Shown here: piece after piece, positions 11,916 through 20,734 of the stretch | Layout: each line of letters begins with the position of its first letter | Numbering within the stretch: position 1 is the first letter of the stretch | Assembly (NCBI RefSeq): GCF_003001905.1 | Contig: NZ_PVNE01000010.1 | Coordinates: forward strand, 54,049-118,048 | Direction: 5' to 3' | Length of the DNA: 64,000 bases | Origin: Planifilum fimeticola | GTDB taxonomy: Bacteria > Bacillota > Bacilli > Thermoactinomycetales > DSM-44946 | The notes under the pieces: generated by a model | The model's database searches: none | Seen by the model: the letters and a program-made list of their open reading frames with translations, nothing else | Told to the model about the DNA's origin: nothing | Translations under genes and position numbers: made by a program

Positions 11916-12152
11916 ATGTCCGATACGCTGGAGCGCGTGAAGCGCATCATCGTCGACCGGCTGGGCGTGGATCCGTCACAAGTGACGCCGGAGGCGTCCA
12001 TCAAGGAGGATCTGGATGCCGATTCCCTCGACGTGATGGATCTGGTTCTGGAGCTGGAAGATGAGTTCGGTTTGGAGATTTCCGATGAAGAGGCGGAAAA
12101 GATCTCCACGGTGGGAGATGTGGTTCAATACATCGAATCTCATCAGAAGTAA
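11916..12152 (+). CDS. acpP: acyl carrier protein
   Basis: A small acidic four-helix carrier of 78 residues that holds acyl chains on 4'-phosphopantetheine. The attachment serine is Ser37 in DSLD, within the signature [19 protein letters not shown] 11916 is preceded by GGGGAGGTG. A terminator follows ten bases after the stop, so acpP may end the main FapR transcript, with fabF partly separate. Confidence 0.98.
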   Translation: MSDTLERVKRIIVDRLGVDPSQVTPEASIKEDLDADSLDVMDLVLELEDEFGLEISDEEAEKISTVGDVVQYIESHQK

Positions 12153-12161
12153 GTCAGGCAA

Positions 12162-12192
12162 AAAGTCCCGTCGTGTTTCAGCGCGGGACTTT
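12162..12192 (+). terminator. rho-independent terminator after acpP
   Basis: AAAGTCCCG (12162-12170) and CGGGACTTT (12184-12192) form a perfect 9-bp stem; the T-run is short, so read-through into fabF is likely. Confidence 0.7.
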
Positions 12193-12255
12193 CTCCCTGT
12201 CCTTAGTATGATGAAGTTTTCCGATTCATTTTGATGACGAAAGGCGGTAGCCGAA

Positions 12256-13512
12256 GTGAGACGGGTAGTGATTACCGGAGTGGGAGTCATCTCCCCGATC
12301 GGGAATGATCGCTCCACGTTCTGGAACAACTTGACCGCCGGCAAGTCCGGAGTGGGGCCCATTACGCAGTTTGACCCCAGTGATTTTCCGGTTCGGATCG
12401 CGGCCGAAGTGAAGGACTTCGATCCTCTGGACTTTTTGGATCGAAAAGAGGCGCGGCGCATGGATCGATTCGTTCAGTTTGCCGTGGCCGCGTCCCTGAT
12501 GGCGTTGCAGGATGCCGGTCTGGACATGTCCAAGGAGGATCCCGACCGGGTCGGTGTCTACATCGGGTCCGGAATAGGCGGATTGTCCACCTGGGAGGAG
12601 CAGCACAAGATTCTGCTGGAAAGGGGTCCGAAGCGCGTCAGCCCCTTTCTCATCCCGATGATGATCGCCAACATGGCCTCCGGACAGGTGTCCATCGCCA
12701 CCGGGGCGAAGGGGCCCAACAGCTCCGCCATTTCCGCCTGTGCGACGGGCACGCACTCGGTTGGTGACGCCTTCAAGATCATTCAGCGCGGCGATGCCGA
12801 TGTGATGATCGCCGGAGGCGCGGAAGCCACCATCCGGCCGCTCGCCTTTGCCGGTTTTTGCGCCGCCCATGCTTTATCCAAGAGAAACGAGGAACCGGAA
12901 AAGGCGAGCCGTCCCTTCGACCGGGAGCGGGATGGATTCGTGATGGGTGAAGGGGCCGGAATTCTCATCCTGGAAAGCCTGGAACACGCCCTCAAGCGGG
13001 GAGCGTCGATCATCGCGGAAGTGGCTGGCTACGGGATGACCGGAGACGCCTACCATCTCACGCAGCCCGCTCCGGAAGGGGAAGGGGCAGCCCGGTCCAT
13101 GTCCCGGGCGATCCGAGATGCCGGTTTGAAACCGGAAGAGATCGACTACATCAACGCCCACGGAACTTCGACGGAATACAACGACAAATTTGAGACGATG
13201 GCCATCAAGAAGGTGTTTGGTGAACACGCCTACAAGCTGGCTGTCAGCTCCAACAAATCGATGATCGGCCATCTGCTGGGAGCCGCCGGCGGTGTGGAAG
13301 CGATCGCCACGGCGCTCACCCTGAAGGAGCAGGTGATCCCGCCGACGATCAACTACGAGCATCCCGATCCCGATTGCGATCTGGACTATGTCCCGAACGA
13401 AGCGCGGCGGACACGGGTGCGGGCAGCCCTGTCCAACTCCCTGGGGTTTGGCGGTCACAACGCGACGCTGGCGTTGAAGGCGTTTGACGACCAAGAGCGG
13501 AACCAGGGGTGA
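12256..13512 (+). CDS. fabF: beta-ketoacyl-ACP synthase II
   Basis: FabF elongates acyl-ACP by condensation with malonyl-ACP. Catalytic Cys162 (ISACATG), His302 (AHGTST) and His339 ([11 protein letters not shown]) are all present in a normal 418-residue protein. GTG 12256 follows AAAGGCGGT. The stop overlaps the ribosome site of rnc, the same acpP-fabF-rnc arrangement found in many bacteria. Confidence 0.97.
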   Translation: MRRVVITGVGVISPIGNDRSTFWNNLTAGKSGVGPITQFDPSDFPVRIAAEVKDFDPLDFLDRKEARRMDRFVQFAVAASLMALQDAGLDMSKEDPDRVGVYIGSGIGGLSTWEEQHKILLERGPKRVSPFLIPMMIANMASGQVSIATGAKGPNSSAISACATGTHSVGDAFKIIQRGDADVMIAGGAEATIRPLAFAGFCAAHALSKRNEEPEKASRPFDRERDGFVMGEGAGILILESLEHALKRGASIIAEVAGYGMTGDAYHLTQPAPEGEGAARSMSRAIRDAGLKPEEIDYINAHGTSTEYNDKFETMAIKKVFGEHAYKLAVSSNKSMIGHLLGAAGGVEAIATALTLKEQVIPPTINYEHPDPDCDLDYVPNEARRTRVRAALSNSLGFGGHNATLALKAFDDQERNQG

Positions 13513-13517
13513 CCGCG

Positions 13518-14210
13518 ATGGACCTGACCGGACTGGAAAAACAGCTCGGAATTTCGTTCCGAAATCCCGAGCTGTTTCGCCAAGCTTTCACCCATACCTC
13601 CTTCGCCCACGAACGGCGGGACGGAGACGCCCCCGACCACAACGAGCGTTTGGAGTTTCTGGGCGATGCGGTGCTGGAACTGCTCGTTTCGGAGCATCTG
13701 TTTCACCGGTATCCCGGGAAGAACGAGGGGGACCTGACGAGGATGCGGGCCCGGGTGGTCTGCGAGCCTTCCCTGGCCCAATTTGCCGAAGAGTTGGGTT
13801 TTGGTCAGCTCGTCCGCCTGGGAAAGGGGGAGGAGATGACCGGAGGCCGCAGGCGCCCCGCCCTGCTGGCGGATCTTTTCGAGGCTTTTGTCGGAGCCCT
13901 TTACCTGGATCAGGGATTGGAGGGGGCGAGACGGTTTCTGCAGAAGGTCGTCTTTTCCCGGATCGACGAAGCTTGGCTGTCCCGGATCGTCGACGCCAAA
14001 ACGCGTCTTCAGGAAGTAGTCCAGCAGGAGCGGACCGGTTCCCTGACCTACCGGATCGTCGATGAATGGGGGCCTGCCCACGATCGCCACTTCGTGGCGG
14101 AGGTTCTCCTGGACGGGCGGACGTTGGGACGGGGAACGGGCCGTTCCAAGAAAGAAGCGGAGCAGGAAGCGGCAGCGGTTGCTCTGAAGGAGCTGGATCC
14201 CGGATTTTAA
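13518..14210 (+). CDS. rnc: ribonuclease III
   Basis: RNase III cleaves double-stranded RNA, including rRNA precursors and, in Firmicutes, scRNA. The signature NERLEFLGDAVLELL (42-56) with acidic metal ligands is intact, and a double-stranded RNA-binding domain occupies about residues 155-230 (TRLQEVVQQERTGSLTYRI...). ATG 13518 is preferred; a GTG at 13509 lies inside the ribosome site AGGGGTGA. It is coupled to fabF and lies just before smc-ftsY, as in Bacillus. Confidence 0.96.
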   Translation: MDLTGLEKQLGISFRNPELFRQAFTHTSFAHERRDGDAPDHNERLEFLGDAVLELLVSEHLFHRYPGKNEGDLTRMRARVVCEPSLAQFAEELGFGQLVRLGKGEEMTGGRRRPALLADLFEAFVGALYLDQGLEGARRFLQKVVFSRIDEAWLSRIVDAKTRLQEVVQQERTGSLTYRIVDEWGPAHDRHFVAEVLLDGRTLGRGTGRSKKEAEQEAAAVALKELDPGF

Positions 14211-14222
14211 GGATGGATGTAA

Positions 14223-14266
14223 GACCACCGAACCCCGATGGAAGGTCGGTGGTTTTCCCGTTTTTT
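14223..14266 (+). terminator. rho-independent terminator after rnc
   Basis: ACCACCGA (14223-14230) pairs with TCGGTGGT (14245-14252), followed by TTTT and a second T-run at 14260-14266. Confidence 0.75.
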
Positions 14267-14320
14267 TGCTTGGAAAGGATTCCGGATCATTCCGGAGAAA
14301 TGGAAGAAGAGGGGCGTGCG

Positions 14321-14653
14321 ATGCAAGCGACTTATGCCGATTTTGAAAAGATCGAGATGCGGGTGGGCAGGGTGGTCCGGGCGGAACCCTTCCCCCGGGC
14401 GAGAAAGCCCGCTTACCGGTTGTGGATCGATTTCGGTGCGATGGGCGTCCGCAAGAGCAGCGCCCAGATAACCAAGTTGTACAAGCCGGAGGAACTGGTC
14501 GGCCGTCAGGTGATCGCCGTGACCAATTTCCCGCCGCGTCAAGTGGCCAATTTCATGTCGGAGGTGCTCGTCCTCGGCGTGGTGCTGGAGGACGGGGAAG
14601 TGGCCCTGATCGGCCCGGACCGGGATGTACCCCCGGGAAGCCGGATCTTGTAG
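14321..14653 (+). CDS. csaA: CsaA-like tRNA-binding domain protein
   Basis: A 110-residue stand-alone OB-fold of the EMAP/tRNA-binding type. The sequence MQATYADFEKIEMRVGRVVRAE and the C-terminal segment with NFMSEVLVLGV match CsaA, described in B. subtilis as an export-related chaperone and able to bind tRNA-like folds. ATG 14321 has a GAAGAGGGG stretch upstream. It sits alone between the rnc terminator and smc; its insertion here is not the B. subtilis order. Confidence 0.85.
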   Translation: MQATYADFEKIEMRVGRVVRAEPFPRARKPAYRLWIDFGAMGVRKSSAQITKLYKPEELVGRQVIAVTNFPPRQVANFMSEVLVLGVVLEDGEVALIGPDRDVPPGSRIL

Positions 14654-14688
14654 GCAAAGCGCATGCCGGAAAGGAAGGGGGGAGAGGA

Positions 14689-17600
14689 GTGCATCTGAAA
14701 AGGCTTGAAATGATCGGCTTCAAATCCTTCGCCGATCGTTCGGAATTGGAGTTTGTCCCGGGCGTGACCGCCATCGTGGGACCCAACGGCAGCGGCAAGA
14801 GCAATGTGACCGACGGCATCCGCTGGGTGTTGGGGGAGCAGAGCGCCAAGCTGCTGCGCGGCGCCAAGATGGAGGATGTCATCTTCTCGGGCAGCGAGAC
14901 CCGAAAGCCGGTGGGGTATTGCGAGGTATCCCTCACCCTGGACAACTCCGATCACCGGTTGAACATCGACTTTTCCGAGGTGACGATCACCCGTCGGGTG
15001 TATCGCTCGGGGGAGAGCGAGTACGCCATCAACCGCAGGCCCTGCCGGCTGAAGGATATCACCGAGCTGTTCATGGACACGGGCATCGGGAAGGAAGCCT
15101 ATTCGATGATCGGTCAGGGACGGATCGACGATATCCTGAGCACCAAGTCGGAGGATCGGCGGGCCATCTTTGAAGAGGCGGCCGGGATTGTCAAATACAA
15201 AACCCGCAAGCGGGAAGCACAGCGGAAACTGGAAGCGACCGAACAAAACCTGGAACGGATCCGGGATTTGATCAGCGAGCTGGAAAACACGGTCGGACCC
15301 GTCGCGGAACAGGCGGAGAAGGCCCGTCGATACAAGGAATTGCGGTCTCGGCTTGAGCAGACGGAAGTGGGCCTGTACGTACATAAGATTGAGGATCTCC
15401 ACCGCAAATGGCAGGAATCAAAGGGGAAAGCGGAGGAGCTTGAAAAGCTTCATCTGGAGCTTTCCACCCAGCTGAGCGCCCGGGAGGCCGCCCTGGAAGA
15501 GCTTCGGTTGCGCCTCAGCCGTCATGAGGAGGAGATGGACCGCCGACAGGGAGAACTTCTCCAAATCAGCGAGGAGCTGGAGAAGGCGGAGGCGCGCCGG
15601 GAGGTGGTGGAGGAGCGGATCCGAAACCGGGAAGCGACCCGAGACGGACTCCTGTCGAGAATCCGCGAACTGGAGGAAGAACGGGAGCGCCTGAGGGGCG
15701 AATGGGAACGGATCCAGGCGGCATGCCGCCTCAAGCGGAAGGAACTGGAGGAGTCCGAAAATCGCCTCAAACAGCTGGAACAGAAGTTGTCCTCCGCCGG
15801 TGACGATGCCGAGAGCCGCCTTCACCAGCTGAAATCCCGCATGTACGAGCGCTCTGCGGAATTGGCATCCCTCTCCAGCGAAAGCCGGCGCCTGGAAGAG
15901 GCCCTGGAAGAAGAGGATCGTCGCCTGGCAGCCTTGTCCCGCCAAGATGAGGATTTGATGAAAGAGGCGGCCGGTTTGGATCAAAAATCCGACGCCCTCC
16001 GGCGGGAAATGGACCGGGTGGCGGCCGACTTGAAGAAAGCGGCCGACCGCTACCGGGAACTTTCGGGGGAGCTCGAAAGGGTGTCCTCCGATGTGGAAGC
16101 CGCCCTCGGCGAGTTCCGGCAGGCCGAGGAAGAGTGGGGCCGACTCCGTTCCCGGCACGACCTGGTGAAGGAGATGGAGTCGGAACACGCCGGCTTTTTC
16201 CAGGGAGTCAAGGAAGTCCTCAAGGCCAGAGACCGGGGCGAACCGGGGCTCGCGGCGGTTCGCGGCGCCGTCGCTCAGCTGATCCGCGTTTCCGCCGAAC
16301 ATGAAGCGGCGGTGGAAACGGCTCTGGGAAGCGCTCAGCAGCACCTGGTGGTCGAGGACGAGGAGACGGCCCGCCGGGCGATACTCTTTCTGAAAAAGCG
16401 GCGCCTGGGACGGGCGACCTTTCTCCCCCTCGATGTGATCCAGCCCCGCCTGATTTCGCCGGAGGATCGCGAGCGGTTGGAGGGCGTTTCCGGATTTGTC
16501 GGGATCGCCGCCGATCTGGTCGAATGCGATGCGGCGGTCCAAAAAGCGGTCCGGTTCTTGTTGGGCAACGTCGTCGTCACGCGCACGCTGGAGGATGCCA
16601 ACGAGGCGGCGCGGCTGCTCAGACACCGCTACCGGGTGGTCACACTGGAGGGTGACGTGGTGCACCCGGGGGGATCGATGACGGGGGGGAGCCGGCAGGC
16701 TTCCAAGACCAATCTGTTGAGCCGTTCGCGCCAGTTGGAGGAGCTGGGGCGGGAATTGGCCCGTCTCGGCGAAAAGCGGGATGCCCTTCGTCGTCGGGTG
16801 GAAGAGCTGAAAGACCTGCGGGAGGATGTGGAGAGGCGGATCGACTCGATCCGGGAGCAGGGGGAAAGCCTTCGCCTGCGGGAACAGGAACTGAAGGGGA
16901 GCGAGCGGGAACTGGCCGCCGAACGCCGGGCCTTGGAGGAGCGAATCGCAAGCAACCGGTCGGGGCAAGAGGAATCCCGCTTGCGGAAAGCGCGGTTGCA
17001 AGACGAGATCGAGGGATTGTCGGAGCGCCGCGCGCGGCTGGAGCGGGAGCAAAGGGACGCAAGCGAGCTGATCCGCAATCTGGAAAGGGAAGCGGAGCGG
17101 CGCGCACGGGAAAAGGGGGAAACCGATCGCCTTCTGACCGAAGGGAAGGTGGCGGTGGCCCGATTGACCCAGGAAGTGACCAACCTGGAGGAAAACGCGG
17201 AGCGGGCCCGTCGGGAGGTCGCCCGGATCGAGGAACAGCTGGTTCGTTCCCAGGAGGAAAAGGAACGTTTGGAGGAGGAGATCCGCGCGCTTCGCCAGGA
17301 GGTGGATCGCCTGTTGGAACAGGCCTCCGAACTGCGGAAGGCCAAGGCCTCGGCCCAGGAACGGCACGCCGAGGTTCGGAAAGAGCGGGATCGCCTGTAC
17401 GGCGAGCGGGAGATCGGCGAGGGGGAGGCCCGCGAACTGCGGAAATCCCTGCGCCGGCGGGAAGAGGAATTGCGTCAGCTGGAAGTGCGGGTCAACCGGC
17501 TGGATGTGGAGCTGAATCATCTGCTTCAGAAACTGGCGGAGGAGTATGAGCTCAGTTTCGAATTGGCGCGCCGCCGATACGGCATTCCTGAGGATCCCGC

Positions 17601-18276
17601 CGCCGCCGAAGGGGAGGTTCAATCCCTCAAGCAGAGAATGGCCGCCCTCGGTGAAGTGAACCTGGGGGCGATCGAGGAACACCGGCGGCTGACGGAACGC
17701 CTCACCTATCTGAAGGAGCAGCAGCAGGATCTCGTCGAAGCGAAAAACACCCTGTATGAAGTGATCCAAAATATCGAGCAGGAGATGGCGCGCCGCTTTT
17801 CGGAGGGCTTCGAAGCGATCCGCCAGGAGTTTCAGGAAGTGTTTCGGCACATGTTCGGCGGCGGCCGGGCCGATCTTTATCTGACGGAGCCGGAGAATCC
17901 CCTGGAGACGGGAATCGATATCGTGGCGCAACCTCCGGGTAAAAGGCTGCAGCACCTGAGCCTTCTGTCCGGAGGGGAACGGGCTCTGGCGGCGATCGCT
18001 CTCCTGTTTGCGGTCCTGCGCGTCAAACCGGTGCCCTTCTGCGTGTTGGACGAAGTGGACGCCGCCCTGGATGAAGCCAATTTGGCCCGTTTTGTCCGTT
18101 ACCTGCGGGACTTTTCCCGAAACACCCAATTTATCGTGATCACCCACCGGAAACAGACGATGGAGGGGGCCGACGTCCTGTACGGAATCACGATGGAGGA
18201 ATCGGGGATTTCCAAGCTGGTTTCGGTCAAACTGGAAGATGTGGCGGAGGAAAGCGCCGTGACAGCAAACGGATGA
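14689..18276 (+). CDS. smc: chromosome segregation protein SMC
   Basis: SMC is the ATPase of the condensin-like complex with ScpA and ScpB that loads at ParB/parS and organises the chromosome. The 1195-residue protein has Walker A GPNGSGKS (31-38), two long coiled-coil arms of Glu/Arg-rich heptads, a hinge around 510-670, the ABC signature LSGGE from 1093 and Walker B ending at Asp1121 (CVLDEVDAALD). GTG 14689 follows a GGGGGGAGAGGA ribosome site and gives the expected HLKRLEMIGFKSF start. ftsY follows after 15 bases, as in other Firmicutes. Confidence 0.98.
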   Translation: MHLKRLEMIGFKSFADRSELEFVPGVTAIVGPNGSGKSNVTDGIRWVLGEQSAKLLRGAKMEDVIFSGSETRKPVGYCEVSLTLDNSDHRLNIDFSEVTITRRVYRSGESEYAINRRPCRLKDITELFMDTGIGKEAYSMIGQGRIDDILSTKSEDRRAIFEEAAGIVKYKTRKREAQRKLEATEQNLERIRDLISELENTVGPVAEQAEKARRYKELRSRLEQTEVGLYVHKIEDLHRKWQESKGKAEELEKLHLELSTQLSAREAALEELRLRLSRHEEEMDRRQGELLQISEELEKAEARREVVEERIRNREATRDGLLSRIRELEEERERLRGEWERIQAACRLKRKELEESENRLKQLEQKLSSAGDDAESRLHQLKSRMYERSAELASLSSESRRLEEALEEEDRRLAALSRQDEDLMKEAAGLDQKSDALRREMDRVAADLKKAADRYRELSGELERVSSDVEAALGEFRQAEEEWGRLRSRHDLVKEMESEHAGFFQGVKEVLKARDRGEPGLAAVRGAVAQLIRVSAEHEAAVETALGSAQQHLVVEDEETARRAILFLKKRRLGRATFLPLDVIQPRLISPEDRERLEGVSGFVGIAADLVECDAAVQKAVRFLLGNVVVTRTLEDANEAARLLRHRYRVVTLEGDVVHPGGSMTGGSRQASKTNLLSRSRQLEELGRELARLGEKRDALRRRVEELKDLREDVERRIDSIREQGESLRLREQELKGSERELAAERRALEERIASNRSGQEESRLRKARLQDEIEGLSERRARLEREQRDASELIRNLEREAERRAREKGETDRLLTEGKVAVARLTQEVTNLEENAERARREVARIEEQLVRSQEEKERLEEEIRALRQEVDRLLEQASELRKAKASAQERHAEVRKERDRLYGEREIGEGEARELRKSLRRREEELRQLEVRVNRLDVELNHLLQKLAEEYELSFELARRRYGIPEDPAAAEGEVQSLKQRMAALGEVNLGAIEEHRRLTERLTYLKEQQQDLVEAKNTLYEVIQNIEQEMARRFSEGFEAIRQEFQEVFRHMFGGGRADLYLTEPENPLETGIDIVAQPPGKRLQHLSLLSGGERALAAIALLFAVLRVKPVPFCVLDEVDAALDEANLARFVRYLRDFSRNTQFIVITHRKQTMEGADVLYGITMEESGISKLVSVKLEDVAEESAVTANG

Positions 18277-18291
18277 AACGGAGGAGCAAGG

Positions 18292-19284
18292 ATGAGCTTT
18301 TTTAAACGATTGAAGGAACGGGTGTCCCGCACGACGGAATCGGTCACCCGCACCTTCGTATCGGGACTGAGCAAGACCAGCGATTCCCTCGTGGGCGCGA
18401 TGGATGATCTTTTCCGGAGGAGCAAGATCGACGAGGAGATGTACGAGGAGCTGGAAGAGATCCTGATCGGTGCCGACGTGGGAGTGACCACCACGATGGA
18501 GTTGACCGACCGGCTGCGCCAGGAGGTGAAGGAGCGGAAAATCAAGGATCCGCAGGAGCTGAAGCCGCTCCTGTCGGAAATTTTGTCCGATCTCCTGCGC
18601 GGCGACGAAGGGGATTTGAAAATGAACCTCGCCCAGGAGGGGCTTTCGGTCCTCCTGTTTGTCGGCGTGAACGGCGTGGGCAAGACGACGACGATCGGGA
18701 AGCTGGCCCACAAATTGAGGGAAGACGGAAAGAAACCCCTGTTGGCTGCCGGGGACACCTTCCGCGCCGGGGCGATCGAGCAGTTGGAGACCTGGGGGAA
18801 GCGGGTCGGCGCCGACGTCATCAAGCACCAGGCGGGGGCGGATCCCGCCGCGGTGATCTACGACGGCATCCAGGCCGCCCGTTCCCGCAAAGCGGACGTC
18901 CTCCTGTGCGACACCGCCGGCCGCCTGCAAAACAAGGTGAACCTGATGGAGGAGCTGAAAAAGGTGCACCGGGTCATCCGGCGGGAAGTTCCCGATGCTC
19001 CCCATGAGGTGCTCCTGGTTTTGGATGCGACCACCGGGCAAAACGCCATCCAGCAGGCGAAAACCTTCCGGGAGGCGGTCGGGGTGAGCGGCATCATCCT
19101 GACCAAGTTGGACGGCACCGCCAAGGGCGGGATCGTCGTCGCCATCCGCCGCGAACTGGGGATTCCCATCAAATGGGTCGGCCTCGGGGAAAAGGTGGAG
19201 GATCTGCAGCCCTTCGACCCGGACCAGTTTGTCCACGCCCTCTTCGCCGATTCGATCCGGGAGGAAGAGGAGCAGGGAGAGTGA
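18292..19284 (+). CDS. ftsY: signal recognition particle receptor FtsY
   Basis: FtsY is the membrane-associated GTPase that receives ribosome-SRP complexes at the Sec translocon. At 330 residues it has a short A region, the NG domain with G1 GVNGVGKTT (125-133), the DTFRAGA segment, DTAGR and TKLDG(T) motifs. The N terminus (MSFFKRLKERVSRTTESVTRTF) is amphipathic and fits membrane binding. A terminator follows directly. Its partner ffh lies about 1.4 kb downstream, separated by an AT-rich islet. Confidence 0.98.
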   Translation: MSFFKRLKERVSRTTESVTRTFVSGLSKTSDSLVGAMDDLFRRSKIDEEMYEELEEILIGADVGVTTTMELTDRLRQEVKERKIKDPQELKPLLSEILSDLLRGDEGDLKMNLAQEGLSVLLFVGVNGVGKTTTIGKLAHKLREDGKKPLLAAGDTFRAGAIEQLETWGKRVGADVIKHQAGADPAAVIYDGIQAARSRKADVLLCDTAGRLQNKVNLMEELKKVHRVIRREVPDAPHEVLLVLDATTGQNAIQQAKTFREAVGVSGIILTKLDGTAKGGIVVAIRRELGIPIKWVGLGEKVEDLQPFDPDQFVHALFADSIREEEEQGE

Positions 19285-19295
19285 CGGCTGGTCCT

Positions 19296-19331
19296 CAGGC
19301 TGTCGAGAATCTCGGCAGCCTGCTTTTGTTT
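19296..19331 (+). terminator. rho-independent terminator after ftsY
   Basis: CAGGCTG-T-CGAGA pairs with TCTCG-G-CAGCCTG (19296-19322) with one wobble, then a T-rich tail. Confidence 0.85.
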
Positions 19332-19711
19332 GATCAAAAAAGGAGATAAGGAGGGCAAATTCGTAAATTGAATCCGCTTTTACTTCAGGATGTGATCTTG
19401 CTATGATTGATCGCGGGTGTTAATGGTTAAATTGCTGAAGAAGGGGCATTGAAAAGGCCTCGGTTTTTTGTTGCCGAACAACCGCGTTATCCGGAACTTG
19501 CAAGCAAATCGGGATCCTTTATCGCTTTGTGTGGCTTTCAGAATCCTTGCATTCTGGAAAAGGGGGAACAGGACCGAACGACCGGCTATTCCTTCTTTTA
19601 TGACGAACAGCATACCCGAGGGTACCAATTTGGAAAAGTCTCGACTTAACTGAGTCGTTTCGCGATTCGCATTGAAGGTGTTTGGAATTCATGAAATCAG
19701 GAGTAGCACAT
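19332..19711. other. AT-richer intergenic stretch, no supported gene
   Basis: About 380 bases between the ftsY terminator and the next gene. Composition shifts to AT. Frames of 60-75 codons exist on both strands (for example from TTG 19449) but none has a good ribosome site or a recognisable protein, so I call no gene. Confidence 0.5.
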
Positions 19712-20209
19712 ATGCTTCAAATCAATACTTACATTTATGTACGATTCGATCTGAAACAATGGGCTTCGGAAATGGCGATGGATGAAATCGATCGTTTAAA
19801 AACAGCGGAACCTTATATTAATTTTGACTTCGAGGAATTGGAAGGGTATATTGATCTATCCTATTATGGAGCACCGATACTGGATGATCGTTATGGGGAT
19901 TTGATTTACTTTACCTGGTATGAGATGGTTGATGCCATAGATTCCTTTGTAAAAACGGGACGGGGCTGTGCGGGTCTGTGGTCGATTCCCACTTCGATCT
20001 GCTTGGAGCAGATAAAAAATTCCGATCTTGTTTTGTTGAAAGTAGATGGAAAGGGCTGGTTGTTGCCCCAAAATGAGTTGTTGACGATATTGATCGATGG
20101 AGCCATCCAATTCTATGGAAACATGTTCAAAGTGTTCATGAGAAATAAAAAGGATTATCATGATTGTTTGAAATTGAAGGGACGACTTATCCGGGAAGGG
20201 ATCATTTAA
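19712..20209 (+). CDS. hypothetical protein in an AT-rich islet
   Basis: The family is not recognised. The 165-residue protein (MLQINTYIYVRFDLKQWASE...) is acidic and aromatic-rich, with no signal or membrane helix; its size and composition resemble small soluble immunity-type proteins, but I see no diagnostic motif and no toxin beside it. ATG 19712 is chosen for TCAGGAG eight bases upstream; ATG 19691 and TTG 19682 are in frame. Base composition is clearly more AT-rich than ftsY and ffh, suggesting acquisition by transfer into an otherwise conserved gene order. Confidence 0.65.
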   Translation: MLQINTYIYVRFDLKQWASEMAMDEIDRLKTAEPYINFDFEELEGYIDLSYYGAPILDDRYGDLIYFTWYEMVDAIDSFVKTGRGCAGLWSIPTSICLEQIKNSDLVLLKVDGKGWLLPQNELLTILIDGAIQFYGNMFKVFMRNKKDYHDCLKLKGRLIREGII

Positions 20210-20294
20210 GCGGAAATATTACCCAAATTTTCATCATGTTCCGCAGCACTATACCGATTAAACAATTATTAGGTCGTCTTTCAAGGAAAACAAC

Positions 20295-20323
20295 TTGACA
20301 CCCGCTTTTGGTTTCTATATGAT
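20295..20323 (+). promoter_or_regulatory. strong sigma-A promoter of the ylxM-ffh operon
   Basis: Consensus TTGACA (20295-20300), exact 17-base spacer, TATGAT (20318-20323), 37 bases before the ylxM start. Confidence 0.85.
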
Positions 20324-20360
20324 GAGGTACTGTGAGGCCTCCGGTGCCGAGGTGACGGCC

Positions 20361-20693
20361 ATGTTGGAGAAAACCACCCGGATCAATCTGCTTTACGACT
20401 TTTACGGTCCGCTGCTCACGGACAAACAGCGGGCGATGTTGGAGCTCTATTATCACGAGGATTGGTCCTTGGGGGAGATCGCCGGACACTACGGAATCTC
20501 CCGCCAGGCGGTCTACGAAGCGGTGAAGCGGGCGCAGGACGTGATGATCGATTTGGAAAGCCGTCTTCGCCTGCTGGAGAAGCACCGCAGGAGGCGGGAG
20601 ATTGCGGAGGAAATGTTGCGCCGGCTCGAGGAGATTCCGGAAGGGAAACGGGTGGCGGAGCCGCTCATCAGACAATTGTTGGACCTGGATTGA
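20361..20693 (+). CDS. ylxM: YlxM family DNA-binding protein (UPF0122)
   Basis: YlxM is a small HTH protein encoded with ffh in Gram-positive bacteria and reported to assist SRP assembly or activity. The 110-residue product has the family segment LYDFYGPLLTDKQRAMLELYYHEDWSLGEIA and an HTH (YGISRQAVYEAVKRAQD). ATG 20361 follows GAGGTGA. A consensus promoter stands directly upstream and ffh begins 41 bases downstream, so this unit starts independently of ftsY. Confidence 0.93.
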   Translation: MLEKTTRINLLYDFYGPLLTDKQRAMLELYYHEDWSLGEIAGHYGISRQAVYEAVKRAQDVMIDLESRLRLLEKHRRRREIAEEMLRRLEEIPEGKRVAEPLIRQLLDLD

Positions 20694-20734
20694 CCGGATG
20701 GCAGAGGGAATTCGCCGAACGGGGAGGCTAACAG

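Noticed and set aside
15418..19236. A minus-strand open frame of over 1,200 codons
   Set aside because: It is the antisense shadow of smc and ftsY; high-GC codon bias leaves the complementary frame open. Composition is Leu/Gln/Pro/His-rich and no motif fits.
19401..19649. Small frames on both strands in the ftsY-downstream gap as transposase remnants
   Set aside because: No transposase motif, no terminal inverted repeats and no target duplication could be seen.
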